Source: Castellaniella sp047971665 (GTDB lineage Bacteria > Pseudomonadota > Gammaproteobacteria > Burkholderiales > Burkholderiaceae_B). Taken from it: a stretch of DNA of 64,000 bases. The notes under the pieces are model-generated. The model did no database searches. It was given only the letters and a program-made list of their open reading frames with translations, and had not been told where the DNA came from. Below are positions 53,219-63,075 of the stretch, in pieces (the stretch's first letter is position 1; every line of letters begins with the position of its first letter). The position numbers were made by a program, and so were the translations under genes. The stretch is taken from the NCBI RefSeq assembly GCF_047971665.1, contig NZ_JBKEAA010000019.1, positions 1-64,000 on the forward strand, written 5' to 3'.

Positions 53219-53988
53219 GGTTCGGGTCTCGGTCGGGCCGGCGCGGTCGTCGGCAACGACGGCCGGGTCCGCAGGGTTTCTTGCAGCCGCGCCTCCAGGG
53301 CCGCCGGGAAACCCGGGCGTTGGGCCGGTGGCAGCAGGCGGTCCAGTGTTGCGATCCGGTCCGCGTCGTAGCGGCGGGCGGTGCCCAGCGCGGTTTCCAG
53401 CGCATTGGCGTTTGCCGTCATCCCGGCGGGATCGCCCTGTGCCAGGATCAGGGCATGGACGAGCCCCACGTGGCGGTCGGGCGCGTGGCCCGGGATGCGC
53501 CGCCAGAGCTGCGCGGTTCCCGCGATCTTGCGCGTGGGAGACGGCACGGCCAGATTGTACCTGCCATCGCAGAACGAGCCCTCGACCGCCTGGGCCCGGG
53601 TTGCGATGCCGAAGGTCGCCAGCGTGTCGCCGATCAGCGCGCACAGATGCCGGTAGAGCCTTTCGGAATGATCGAGCGGCCGGCCGGCGAACACCTGAGC
53701 CAGGCTCAGGTTCAGGATGCCCGGTCCCTGAGGCACCACGCCGCCTCCCGACTGACGAACGTGAACGGGGCAGCCCCGTGCGGCGAAATCCGCCTGGACT
53801 GTGGCGAACTCCGGACGAGCGGCATAGGTGCGCGGCACCACCAGCCCCGGGGCTGCCTGCCAGAGACAGGCGACGGGCATCTGGAGTGCCGGTGTCAGCA
53901 GGTGTTCGTCGGCCAGGGGGCCGGTGTCGGAGGCGATTTCGAGCAGGCGGTAGGCGCCAGGGTGCGCCTCCGGCATGGCCTGATTCAT
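53215..53988 (-). CDS. Lipoate-protein ligase A-like protein
   Basis: The 257-residue protein belongs to the BPL/LplA/LipB superfamily: PVHVRQSGGGVVPQGPGILNLSL corresponds to the R-x-SGGG-x-V lipoyl-AMP motif, and the conserved lysine is in TRKIAGTAQLWRR. It would attach lipoate or octanoate to a lysine of an acceptor protein. The C-terminal 70 residues lack a typical LplA accessory domain. It overlaps the TM2 gene stop by four bases (ATGA, 53985-53988) and the RHH gene by four bases. It is not a full-length LplA (about 330 residues), so an octanoyl/lipoyl transferase role such as LipM-like is possible. Confidence 0.82.
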   Translation of the reverse strand: MNQAMPEAHPGAYRLLEIASDTGPLADEHLLTPALQMPVACLWQAAPGLVVPRTYAARPEFATVQADFAARGCPVHVRQSGGGVVPQGPGILNLSLAQVFAGRPLDHSERLYRHLCALIGDTLATFGIATRAQAVEGSFCDGRYNLAVPSPTRKIAGTAQLWRRIPGHAPDRHVGLVHALILAQGDPAGMTANANALETALGTARRYDADRIATLDRLLPPAQRPGFPAALEARLQETLRTRPSLPTTAPARPRPEP

Positions 53989-54467
53989 GACGATGACAGC
54001 TGGGTCGTCACGAAAGTCTCGTCGTCCATGAACAGGTAGCGGATCGCATCGATCAGCCCCACGATCACGGCCAGGGGAGTGAAGAACCAGCTGAGGATCA
54101 GCAGGACGATGCCTTTGCCGATCTGGCCCAGATAAAAGCTGTGTGCACCCAGCCAGCCCAGAAAGACCGCCAGCACGATGGCGATCTTGCGGTGGCCCGC
54201 AGGGCCGTCCAGGCCTTTGCCGTGCGAGCGCAGGATCCACAGGCTGGCGGGGACGGTCAGCACGAGCGCCAGGAGAACCTTGCCGGTATGGGCGCGCAGA
54301 TAGCCCGCGGCCGCGATGTACAGGTCGCTGAAATTGCGGATCAGCACACCGGTCAGCGACGAAATCCAGGCGAAGACATCGTGCAAGACGGTCTCGCTCA
54401 GGCTCAGGGCGAGCAGGATGGCGAAGAAGATCGCCACGATCAGGATCAGTTTCTTCAGCATGGGCAT
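53985..54467 (-). CDS. TM2-domain membrane protein
   Basis: The 160-residue protein has an N-terminal helix (about 5-25), a second hydrophobic stretch (60-82) and a TM2 domain at about 92-150 (HRKIAIVLAVFLGWLGAHSFYLGQIGKGIVLLILSWFFTPLAVIVGLIDAIRYL), which makes two helices with a GxxxxG-type turn. The function of TM2 proteins is unknown. It begins the three-gene trio with the ligase-like and RHH genes. Confidence 0.82.
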   Translation of the reverse strand: MPMLKKLILIVAIFFAILLALSLSETVLHDVFAWISSLTGVLIRNFSDLYIAAAGYLRAHTGKVLLALVLTVPASLWILRSHGKGLDGPAGHRKIAIVLAVFLGWLGAHSFYLGQIGKGIVLLILSWFFTPLAVIVGLIDAIRYLFMDDETFVTTQLSSS

Positions 54468-54481
54468 CCTGTGCGTGTGAG

Positions 54482-54520
54482 GCCCGCGCCGGTGCCGGGC
54501 GCATGCCCGGTCTGGCGGGC
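54482..54520 (-). terminator. Possible terminator hairpin after glpK
   Basis: CCGGGCGCATGCCCGG is a perfect inner hairpin (54495-54510), enclosed by GCCCGC/GCGGGC arms (54482-54487, 54515-54520), 33 bases after the glpK stop and before the TM2 gene on the same strand. There is no T-run, so it may be weak or Rho-dependent. Confidence 0.4.
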
Positions 54521-54552
54521 GGCAAGCCCTATTCTATCCGGGATCATGCGTT

Positions 54553-56046
54553 TCAGCGCGCGCTGGCCTGGCGGATCGCATGGTCCCACCCGGCCAGCCG
54601 TCCGTTGGCTTCATCACGGGACATCGCGGGTTCGAAGCGGCGTTCGACGCGCCACAGCGAGGCCAGTTCCTGGAGATCGGCGTAGACACCCGCCTGCAGG
54701 CCGGCCAGGAACGCAACTCCCAGCGCCGTGGTCTCCACCATGGTGGGGCGCAGCACGGGAATGCCCAGCAGATCCGCCTGGAACTGCATCAGCAGGTCGT
54801 TGACGCAGGCGCCGCCGTCGACGCGCAGTTCCTTCAGGGGCGCCGCGCCCGCCGCCTGGGCGTCGCGGCTCATGGCCTGCAGCAGGGCGGCGCTCTGGTA
54901 GGCGATGCTTTCCAGGGCCGCACGGGCGATGTGGGCCATGGAAGTGCCGCGCGTCAGGCCGGTGATGGTGCCGCGCGCCTCGGGGTCCCACCAGGGTGCG
55001 CCCAGGCCGGTGAAGGCGGGCACGAACATCACTCCACCCGAGTCCGGCACGCTGCCGGCGAGTGCCTCGATGTCGCTGCTGTGCACGAAGGCGCGCAGGC
55101 CGTCGCGCAGCCACTGAACCACGGCGCCGCCCACGAACACGCTGCCTTCGAGCGCGTAGGCGGGCCGGAGGTCGGGCTGTGCCGCGCTGGTCGTCACCAG
55201 TCCGTTGCCGGAGACCTGGAAGCGCTCGCCCGTATGCATCAGCATGAAGCACCCCGTGCCGTAGGTGTTCTTGGCCATGCCGGGATGAAAGCACGCCTGG
55301 CCGAAGAGGGCGCTTTGCTGGTCGCCGGCCACCCCGCAGATCGGCACGGCGTGGCCCAGCAGATCTGGCGCGGAGGCGCCGTAGTCGGCCGAGGAGGGCT
55401 GGATGTCCGGCATCATGCGCGCCGGCACGTCCAGCCAGTCCAGCAGATCCGGATCCCAGGCATTGGCGTGCACGTCCATCAGCATGGTGCGGGCGGCATT
55501 GCTGACGTCGGTCAGATGCCGCTGGCCGCCGGTCAGGTTCCAGATCAGCCAGCTGTCGATGGTGCCGAACAGCAGTTCGCCCGCCTGAGCGCGGGCGCGC
55601 GCACCAGGGACGTGATCCAGGATCCATTTCAGTTTGGTGGCGGAAAAATAGGCGTCGATGCGCAGTCCCGTCCGCTTGAGGATGTCGGGTTCACGCCCCC
55701 GGGCGCGCAGTTCGGCGCAGGCCGGTTCGGCGCGACGGTCCTGCCAGACGATGGCCCGGTGGATGGGCTCGCCCGTGCGGCGATCCCAGACCACCGTGGT
55801 CTCGCGCTGATTGGTGATGCCGATGGCGCGCACATCGCGCGCGGAGATGCCGGCCCGGTGAATGGCCTCGCCCATCGTATCGCGTTGCGTCTGCCAGATT
55901 TCCTGCGGGTCGTGCTCCACCCAGCCGGGTTGGGGATAGTGCTGCGTGAACTCCCGCTGCGCCAGGCTGACGATGCGGCCCTGGCGGTCGAAGACGATGC
56001 TGCGAGTGCTGGAAGTGCCCTGGTCCAGGGCAAGCAGGTAAGTCAT
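54553..56046 (-). CDS. glpK: Glycerol kinase
   Basis: GlpK phosphorylates glycerol to sn-glycerol 3-phosphate with ATP. The 497-residue FGGY-family enzyme has LALDQGTSSTRSIVFD at the N-terminus, VWDRRTGEPIHRAIVWQDRR, the GYAL-like GTGCFMLMHTG and the ATP motif LKELRVDGGACVNDLLMQFQADLL. The PTS-phosphorylatable His loop of Gram-positive enzymes is not evident. It is 11 bases downstream of glpR on the minus strand, and the glycerol importer operon is divergent, so both are likely controlled by GlpR. Confidence 0.98.
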   Translation of the reverse strand: MTYLLALDQGTSSTRSIVFDRQGRIVSLAQREFTQHYPQPGWVEHDPQEIWQTQRDTMGEAIHRAGISARDVRAIGITNQRETTVVWDRRTGEPIHRAIVWQDRRAEPACAELRARGREPDILKRTGLRIDAYFSATKLKWILDHVPGARARAQAGELLFGTIDSWLIWNLTGGQRHLTDVSNAARTMLMDVHANAWDPDLLDWLDVPARMMPDIQPSSADYGASAPDLLGHAVPICGVAGDQQSALFGQACFHPGMAKNTYGTGCFMLMHTGERFQVSGNGLVTTSAAQPDLRPAYALEGSVFVGGAVVQWLRDGLRAFVHSSDIEALAGSVPDSGGVMFVPAFTGLGAPWWDPEARGTITGLTRGTSMAHIARAALESIAYQSAALLQAMSRDAQAAGAAPLKELRVDGGACVNDLLMQFQADLLGIPVLRPTMVETTALGVAFLAGLQAGVYADLQELASLWRVERRFEPAMSRDEANGRLAGWDHAIRQASAR

Positions 56047-56057
56047 GGCGGGGTTCC

Positions 56058-56822
56058 TCAGGAAGCGATGACACAGTCCACGCCAGCCGCCTTGAGCAGG
56101 CCGGGGAAAGGATCGGGGGGCCGGGCATTGGTGAACAACCGGCCGATCTGGGACAGGTCCCCCAGCCGGACCATGGCAGGCCGGTGGAATTTGCTGGTGT
56201 CGGCGGCCATCCAGACCTCCCGGGCCGACTGCATGATGGCCTGGGATACTTTGACCTCGCGGAAATCATAGTCGCGCAGGGTGCCGTCGGCTTCGATGCC
56301 GGAAATGCCCATCAGCGCGATGTCGGCGCGGAACTGGCGGATGAATTCCACCGTGGCTTCTCCCACGATGCCCAGGTCCCGGGCACGCACATTGCCGCCG
56401 GCCAGGATGACCTCGCATCCTGGCTGGCGGCCCAGTGTGTAGGCAACGTTGACGTTGTTGGTGATGACGCGCAGCCCCGTATGGCCGGACAGGGCGCGCG
56501 CGATGGCTTCCGTGGTGGTGCCGATGTTGATCAGCAGCGAGCAGTCGTTGGGGATTTCGCGGGCGATGGCCTGGGCGATGCGTTCTTTTTCCTCGGCATG
56601 CAGGTGGGCGCGCTGGCGATAGGCGATGTTCTCGGTGGTCGCATTGGGCAGTCTCACCCCGCCGTGAAAGCGGATCAGCAGATTGGCCTCGGACAGACGC
56701 TGAACGTCGCGCCGGACGGTCTGGACCGTGACATTCAAGTCGCTGGCGAGCGCTTCCAGGCTACAGGAACCTGAGCCTTGCAGGGAATTGAGCAGCTTGA
56801 TCTGACGAGGATTGGGATGCAT
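56058..56822 (-). CDS. glpR: DeoR-family glycerol-3-phosphate regulon repressor
   Basis: The 254-residue protein has the DeoR HTH (HPNPRQIKLLNSLQGSGSCSLEALASDLNVTVQTVRRDVQRLSEANLLIRFHGGVRL, about 2-58) and the sugar-phosphate-binding domain with INIGTTTEAIARAL (phosphate site) and LMGISGIEADGTLRDYDFREVKV. The ATG at 56822 aligns with the usual GlpR start; ATG 56840 would add six residues. A long frame to 58049 is a shadow of glpS. Located between glpK and glpS, it should respond to glycerol 3-phosphate. Confidence 0.93.
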   Translation of the reverse strand: MHPNPRQIKLLNSLQGSGSCSLEALASDLNVTVQTVRRDVQRLSEANLLIRFHGGVRLPNATTENIAYRQRAHLHAEEKERIAQAIAREIPNDCSLLINIGTTTEAIARALSGHTGLRVITNNVNVAYTLGRQPGCEVILAGGNVRARDLGIVGEATVEFIRQFRADIALMGISGIEADGTLRDYDFREVKVSQAIMQSAREVWMAADTSKFHRPAMVRLGDLSQIGRLFTNARPPDPFPGLLKAAGVDCVIAS

Positions 56823-56910
56823 GGAACCGGATTGTGGCATGACGGAAACACTGTACAGCGAAAGCAAAAGAAAAAATCCTAGGGTTTGTATGGACAGAAA
56901 AAAGAGTTGA

Positions 56911-56920
56911 AACGAACAAT
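56911..56920. promoter_or_regulatory. Candidate GlpR half-site in the glpR/glpS spacer
   Basis: AACGAACAAT in the 132-base divergent spacer matches nine of ten positions of the right half of the E. coli glp operator (AWCGAACATW). The left half is poor. Other A-rich CGAAAG-type motifs occur nearby (56859-56865). Treat as a candidate only. Confidence 0.3.
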
Positions 56921-56954
56921 AATTTGCAAAAAGGAATTTCTGGAGTAAAGGCCC

Positions 56955-58028
56955 ATGCAACTCAAGCTGGCACGCGTCGGCAAGAAAATCGGTGCCGAAA
57001 CCTGGCTCCATCCCCTGGATCTGGAGCCGCGGGAATCCGCAATCACGGTCCTGCTGGGGGTGACCCGCGCCGGCAAGACCAGCCTGATGCGGCTGATGGC
57101 CGGTCTCGATGCGCCGACCACCGGCCGTGTCCTGGTCGATGGTGTCGATGTGACCGGGGTGCCGGTGCGCCGCCGCAATGTAGCCATGGTCTATCAGCAG
57201 TTCATCAATTACCCTTCCATGTCGGTGGCGGCCAATATCGCCTCGCCGCTGCGTCTGCGGAGCGAGACCGATTTCATGCCCCGGGTACGTGAAATCGCGC
57301 GCACGCTGCACATCGAGGAGTTCCTCGATCGTCTGCCGTCCGAACTGTCCGGCGGCCAGCAGCAGCGCGTCGCGCTGGCGCGGGCCCTGGCCAAAGACGC
57401 GCCCCTGATGCTGCTGGACGAACCGCTCGTCAATCTGGACTACAAGCTGCGCGAAGAACTGCGCGAGGAGCTCGGCGCGTTGTTTGATCGGGGCCGCTCC
57501 ACCGTGATCTATGCCACCACTGAGCCTGGCGAGGCCCTGCTGCTCGGAGGGCACACGGCCGTGCTGGATCAGGGTGAACTGCTGCAATACGGTCCGACGC
57601 TGGAGGTGTTCCGGCGGCCCGCGTCGATCCGCGTGGCGCGCGCCTTCAGCGATCCCCCCATGAATTTCATGGCGGCTCACGCCGGCCCCGGGGCTGTCAG
57701 CCTGCGTGCGCTGTCCGACGTGAGTCTGCCCGCCGGACAGGATGTGCCCGCTGGCGATGTGACCGTCGGCCTGCGCGCGGTCGACCTGTCGCTGACCGAT
57801 CAGGGCGGCGACTGCCGGATCCCTGGCCGGGTCCAGCTTGCCGAGATTTCCGGCTCGGCCACCTATGTGCATGCCGAAACCCCCGTCGGCAACCTGGTGG
57901 CTCAGGTGTCGGGGGTTCAGCACCATGGACTGGGCGATGCCATCGACCTGCATTTTTCCAGCCACCGGGCCTATGTGTTCGGGCCGGATGAGTCCTTGCT
58001 GCGGGCGCCTCTGGCGCGGGAGGCCTGA
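56955..58028 (+). CDS. glpS: Glycerol ABC transporter ATP-binding protein GlpS
   Basis: The 357-residue ATPase belongs to the MalK-like (CUT1) group: Walker A GVTRAGKTSLMRLMAG near 36-50, Q-loop YQQFINYPSM, signature LSGGQQQRVALARAL, Walker B LMLLDEPLVNLD, and a C-terminal TOBE-like regulatory domain (about 235-355). The switch (H-loop) histidine is absent: the segment reads IYATTEPGEAL instead of THD. This differs from GlpT and suggests an asymmetric pair. It is the first gene of the importer operon and is followed by glpT after one base. Confidence 0.94.
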   Translation: MQLKLARVGKKIGAETWLHPLDLEPRESAITVLLGVTRAGKTSLMRLMAGLDAPTTGRVLVDGVDVTGVPVRRRNVAMVYQQFINYPSMSVAANIASPLRLRSETDFMPRVREIARTLHIEEFLDRLPSELSGGQQQRVALARALAKDAPLMLLDEPLVNLDYKLREELREELGALFDRGRSTVIYATTEPGEALLLGGHTAVLDQGELLQYGPTLEVFRRPASIRVARAFSDPPMNFMAAHAGPGAVSLRALSDVSLPAGQDVPAGDVTVGLRAVDLSLTDQGGDCRIPGRVQLAEISGSATYVHAETPVGNLVAQVSGVQHHGLGDAIDLHFSSHRAYVFGPDESLLRAPLAREA

Positions 58029-58029
58029 C

Positions 58030-59109
58030 ATGGCGCGCATCGAACTCAAGCTGGCGCACAGTTACGCGCGCACGGTCCGCTCCGATGCCGATTATGCGTT
58101 GCTGCCGCTGGACATCACCTTCGAAGATGGTGGGGCCTACGCGTTGCTGGGGCCGTCGGGCTGCGGCAAGACCACCATGCTGAACATCATTTCGGGGCTG
58201 GTCACGGCCTCCCATGGTACGGTTCATTTCGACGGGGAGGACCGCACGCACGCCCCCCCCCAGGAACGCAACATTGCCCAGGTTTTTCAGTTTCCCGTCA
58301 TCTATGACACCATGACGGTAGGGGAGAATCTGGCCTTTCCCCTGCGTAACCGCGAGGTGCCTGCCGCGCAGATCCAGGAACGGGTCGGGCGCATCGCCGA
58401 AATGCTCGACCTGTCCGCGCAGCTGGATCAGCGCGCGGCCAATCTGGCGGCCGATGCCAAGCAAAAGATTTCGTTGGGGCGCGGGCTGGTGCGGCCGGAC
58501 GTCTCGGCGGTGCTGTTCGATGAGCCGTTGACCGTGATCGATCCGCATCTGAAATGGGAACTGCGTCGCAAGCTCAAGCAGATTCACCATGAACTGGGCA
58601 TGACGCTGATCTACGTCACCCACGATCAGGTCGAGGCCATGACATTCGCCGACCAGGTTCTGGTGATGGCGCGCGGGCGGGTCGTCCAGCAGGGCACGCC
58701 GGCCGACCTGTTCGAGCGCCCGCGGCATACTTTCGTGGGACATTTCATCGGCTCGCCGGGCATGAATCTGTTGCCTGTCGAGGCGCGTGACGATGGCATG
58801 CTCTGGCTGGGCGGACAACGCATCGGCCGCCCTGAATCCCTGGCGCTGCCTCCTGGCCCGCTGACGCTGGGGATCCGTCCCGAATACCTGCGCCTGACGC
58901 ATGACAGCGAGGCGGGCGCGGTGCCGGCCACGGTGGTGCAGGTGCGTCATGTGGGCACCAGTCAACTGCTCGGAGCCCGGATCGGCGAGCGCCAGGTCAA
59001 GCTCCATCTGCCGGCCGATGCCGAGCCGCCCGCCGAGGGCGATGTCGTGCATCTGGCCTTGATCGGCCCGCATACTCGCTACTACCGCAACGAGGAACTC
59101 GTCGCATGA
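58030..59109 (+). CDS. glpT: Glycerol ABC transporter ATP-binding protein GlpT
   Basis: The 359-residue ATPase has Walker A GPSGCGKTTMLNIISG, Q-loop VFQFPVIYDTMTV, Walker B AVLFDEPLTVID and the switch histidine in YVTHDQVEAMTFADQ. The ABC signature is not LSGGQ but AADAKQKISLGRGLV. Partnered with GlpS, it would form a heterodimer with one consensus and one degenerate ATP site. The ATG 58030 follows the glpS stop by one base; the upstream frame to 57838 is a shadow of glpS. The name follows the rhizobial glpSTPQV nomenclature, not the E. coli glycerol-3-phosphate antiporter. Confidence 0.94.
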   Translation: MARIELKLAHSYARTVRSDADYALLPLDITFEDGGAYALLGPSGCGKTTMLNIISGLVTASHGTVHFDGEDRTHAPPQERNIAQVFQFPVIYDTMTVGENLAFPLRNREVPAAQIQERVGRIAEMLDLSAQLDQRAANLAADAKQKISLGRGLVRPDVSAVLFDEPLTVIDPHLKWELRRKLKQIHHELGMTLIYVTHDQVEAMTFADQVLVMARGRVVQQGTPADLFERPRHTFVGHFIGSPGMNLLPVEARDDGMLWLGGQRIGRPESLALPPGPLTLGIRPEYLRLTHDSEAGAVPATVVQVRHVGTSQLLGARIGERQVKLHLPADAEPPAEGDVVHLALIGPHTRYYRNEELVA

Positions 59110-59999
59110 GCTCGACCATCAAACCCGTCAATCAGAAGGCCTGGTGGCTCATCCTGCCGGTGATCCTGTGTGTGACATTCTCGGCCATCATCCCGCTGAT
59201 GACCGTGGTCAATTATTCCGTCCAGGACATCATCTCGCCGGACAATACAGTGTTCGTCGGCACGGAATGGTTCGCCAGCATCATGCGTGATGAGGACCTG
59301 CATGCCGCGCTGTGGCGGCAACTGCTTTTCTCCGGCGCGGTGCTGGCCATCGAGGTTCCTCTCGGGGTGGCGCTGGCCCTGTCCATGCCGGCCCGCAGCT
59401 GGCGGGCATCGGCTGTGCTGGTGATCGTGTCCCTGTCGCTGCTGATCCCCTGGAACGTGGTGGGTACGATCTGGCAGATTTTCGGGCGCACGGACATCGG
59501 CCTGTTCGGCTGGACGCTGGCTCGCCTGGGCCTGGATTACAGCTACGTGGGCAATCCCGTTCATGCCTGGCTGACCGTGCTGCTGATGGATGTCTGGCAC
59601 TGGACGCCGCTGGTGGCGCTGCTGGCCTATGCCGGGCTGCAATCCATTCCCGAGGCCTACTACCAGGCGGCCAGCATCGACGGCGCCAGCAAATTGGCGG
59701 TTTTCCGCTATATCCAGCTGCCCAAGATGCGTGGCGTGCTGATGATCGCGGTGCTGCTGCGTTTCATGGACAGCTTCATGATCTATACCGAACCGTTCGT
59801 GCTGACGGGCGGGGGGCCGGGCAATTCCACGACGTTCCTGAGCCAGTACCTGACACAGAAAGCCATCGGCCAGTTCGACATGGGGCCCGCCGCCGCCTTT
59901 TCCCTGATCTATTTCCTCATCATCCTGCTGTTTTGCTTCGTCCTGTACAACTGGATGCTGCGCGTCGGCACCCGGGATTCGGGAGCCGCCCATGACTGA
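59106..59999 (+). CDS. glpP: Glycerol ABC transporter permease GlpP
   Basis: The 297-residue permease has six predicted transmembrane segments and the binding-protein-dependent EAA loop, EAYYQAASIDGASKLAVFRYIQLPKMRGVL (near 185-215). It overlaps the glpT stop by four bases (ATGA). It pairs with GlpQ to form the channel. Confidence 0.94.
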   Translation: MSSTIKPVNQKAWWLILPVILCVTFSAIIPLMTVVNYSVQDIISPDNTVFVGTEWFASIMRDEDLHAALWRQLLFSGAVLAIEVPLGVALALSMPARSWRASAVLVIVSLSLLIPWNVVGTIWQIFGRTDIGLFGWTLARLGLDYSYVGNPVHAWLTVLLMDVWHWTPLVALLAYAGLQSIPEAYYQAASIDGASKLAVFRYIQLPKMRGVLMIAVLLRFMDSFMIYTEPFVLTGGGPGNSTTFLSQYLTQKAIGQFDMGPAAAFSLIYFLIILLFCFVLYNWMLRVGTRDSGAAHD

Positions 60000-60810
60000 T
60001 CGTTCGTTGCTGCCGCGCAAGCGCACCGTCTTCCTGATCCTGTATCTGCTGTTCGCCCTGATCCCCATCTACTGGATGGTGGTGATGAGCTTCAAGACCA
60101 ATCAGGGGATCCTGGCCGAATTTTCCCTGTTCCCCCGGGAGTTCACGCTCGACAACTACCGCTTGATCCTGACGGACCCCTCCTGGTACATGGGCTATGT
60201 GAACAGCCTGATCTACGTCTGCCTGAACATGGTCATGGCGATCGCCGTGGCGTTGCCGGCGGCCTATGCGTTCTCGCGCTATTCCTTTCTGGGCGACAAG
60301 CATGTCTTTTTCTGGCTGCTGACCAACCGCATGACGCCGTCTGCCGTGTTCCTGCTGCCGTTCTTCCAGCTCTACAGCACGCTGGGGCTGATGGATACCT
60401 ATTGGGCCGTGGCGCTGGCGCACCTGTTGTTCAACGTGCCTCTGGCGGTCTGGATCCTGGAGGGGTTCATGAGCGGCATCCCCCGCGAGATCGACGAGAC
60501 GGCCTACATCGACGGCTACAGTTTTCCGCGTTTTTTCCTGACGATCTTCCTGCCGCTGATCAAGTCGGGGGTCGGGGTGGCCGCCTTTTTCTGCTTCATG
60601 TTCAGCTGGGTGGAACTGCTGCTGGCGCGCACGCTCACCAGCGTCGAAGCCAAGCCCATCGTGGCCATCATGACCCGCACGGTCTCGGCCTCGGGCATGG
60701 ACTGGGCCACGCTTGCCGCCGCCGGCACGCTCACCATTGTCCCCGGCGCCATCGTCATCTGGTTCGTCCGCCACTACATCGCGAAAGGGTTCGCGATGGG
60801 CCGGGTTTAA
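59992..60810 (+). CDS. glpQ: Glycerol ABC transporter permease GlpQ
   Basis: The 272-residue permease has six predicted transmembrane segments and the EAA loop PREIDETAYIDGYSFPRFFLTIFLPLIKSG. It overlaps glpP by eight bases. MalG-like family; the name is the transporter subunit of rhizobia, not the glycerophosphodiesterase. Confidence 0.94.
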   Translation: MTDRSLLPRKRTVFLILYLLFALIPIYWMVVMSFKTNQGILAEFSLFPREFTLDNYRLILTDPSWYMGYVNSLIYVCLNMVMAIAVALPAAYAFSRYSFLGDKHVFFWLLTNRMTPSAVFLLPFFQLYSTLGLMDTYWAVALAHLLFNVPLAVWILEGFMSGIPREIDETAYIDGYSFPRFFLTIFLPLIKSGVGVAAFFCFMFSWVELLLARTLTSVEAKPIVAIMTRTVSASGMDWATLAAAGTLTIVPGAIVIWFVRHYIAKGFAMGRV

Positions 60811-60822
60811 AAGGAGACCGCC

Positions 60823-61131
60823 ATGTTCGACTGGATGGTCTGGACCACCCCCACCGCCGTGTTCTTCGTCTGCATCGCCTTGATGCTGATCGGCATGACG
60901 GTCTGGGAGATCCGTTCGCCCACCGTGCTGCGCAAAGGCTTTCTGCACATGGCCACCACGCGTGGAGACCGGTTGTTCATCGGCCTGCTGGTGGCTGCCT
61001 ACATCAATCTGGCTTTTCTCGGCTTGGGCGAGACCTTCATGGACTGGTTCTCCCTCGACGAAGAGCCGTCCGTCTGGATCAGTTTCGTCCTCTCCATGCT
61101 CACCCTAACCTGGATCATGAGAAAGGGATGA
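60823..61131 (+). CDS. DUF2160 small membrane protein of the glycerol operon
   Basis: The 102-residue protein has three predicted transmembrane segments (about 8-27, 50-68, 82-98) with a short charged loop (EIRSPTVLRKG). It is a standard member of glpSTPQV operons in alpha- and betaproteobacteria, and its role in glycerol uptake has not been assigned. A good ribosome binding site (AAGGAG) precedes the ATG, and it is 12 bases after glpQ. Confidence 0.88.
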   Translation: MFDWMVWTTPTAVFFVCIALMLIGMTVWEIRSPTVLRKGFLHMATTRGDRLFIGLLVAAYINLAFLGLGETFMDWFSLDEEPSVWISFVLSMLTLTWIMRKG

Positions 61132-61138
61132 GCCAGGA

Positions 61139-61169
61139 CTGATGACAGTCCCCTGCGGACTGTCATCAG
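61139..61169 (+). promoter_or_regulatory. Strong hairpin after the DUF2160 gene
   Basis: A perfect 13-bp stem (61139-61151 with 61157-61169, CTGATGACAGTCC and complement) with a 5-base loop begins 7 bases after the DUF2160 stop. There is no T-run. It may protect the upstream transcript or act in attenuation before glpV. Confidence 0.7.
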
Positions 61170-61183
61170 CCTGGCGAATCAGA

Positions 61184-61252
61184 GCCGCCTGCAGGCGGCG
61201 AAGTGGAGGGATGCCGCGGTTGGGGTCGCCGCCTGCAGGCGGCGAAGTGGAG
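61184..61252 (+). repeat. Tandem 25-bp palindromic repeats before glpV
   Basis: The same 25 bases (GCCGCCTGCAGGCGGCG followed by AAGTGGAG) occur at 61184-61208 and 61228-61252, 44 bases apart. Each holds a palindrome that can fold into a 6-7-bp G+C hairpin with a TGCA loop. With the 61139-61169 hairpin this makes three stem-loops in 195 bases between two genes of one operon. No other copy was noticed in the window. Confidence 0.8.
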
Positions 61253-61326
61253 AGATTGACGGCGCCAGCCTATTTCCCCGGGCGGTGCCGGTTGACAGGG
61301 CTGGGGAGCATTTTGAGGAGAACACC

Positions 61327-63060
<1,734 letters not shown>

Positions 63061-63075
63061 GTGGAGTGTGAAACG

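Noticed and set aside
53215..54525. 436-codon minus-strand frame as one fused protein
   Set aside because: Its N-terminal half is antisense-frame sequence over the TM2 gene; the ligase homology starts at 53988, where an ATGA overlap provides a natural start.
56823..58049. Upstream extension of the glpR frame to 663 residues
   Set aside because: The extension is antisense to glpS and has no family similarity; GlpR homology starts at MHPNPRQ.
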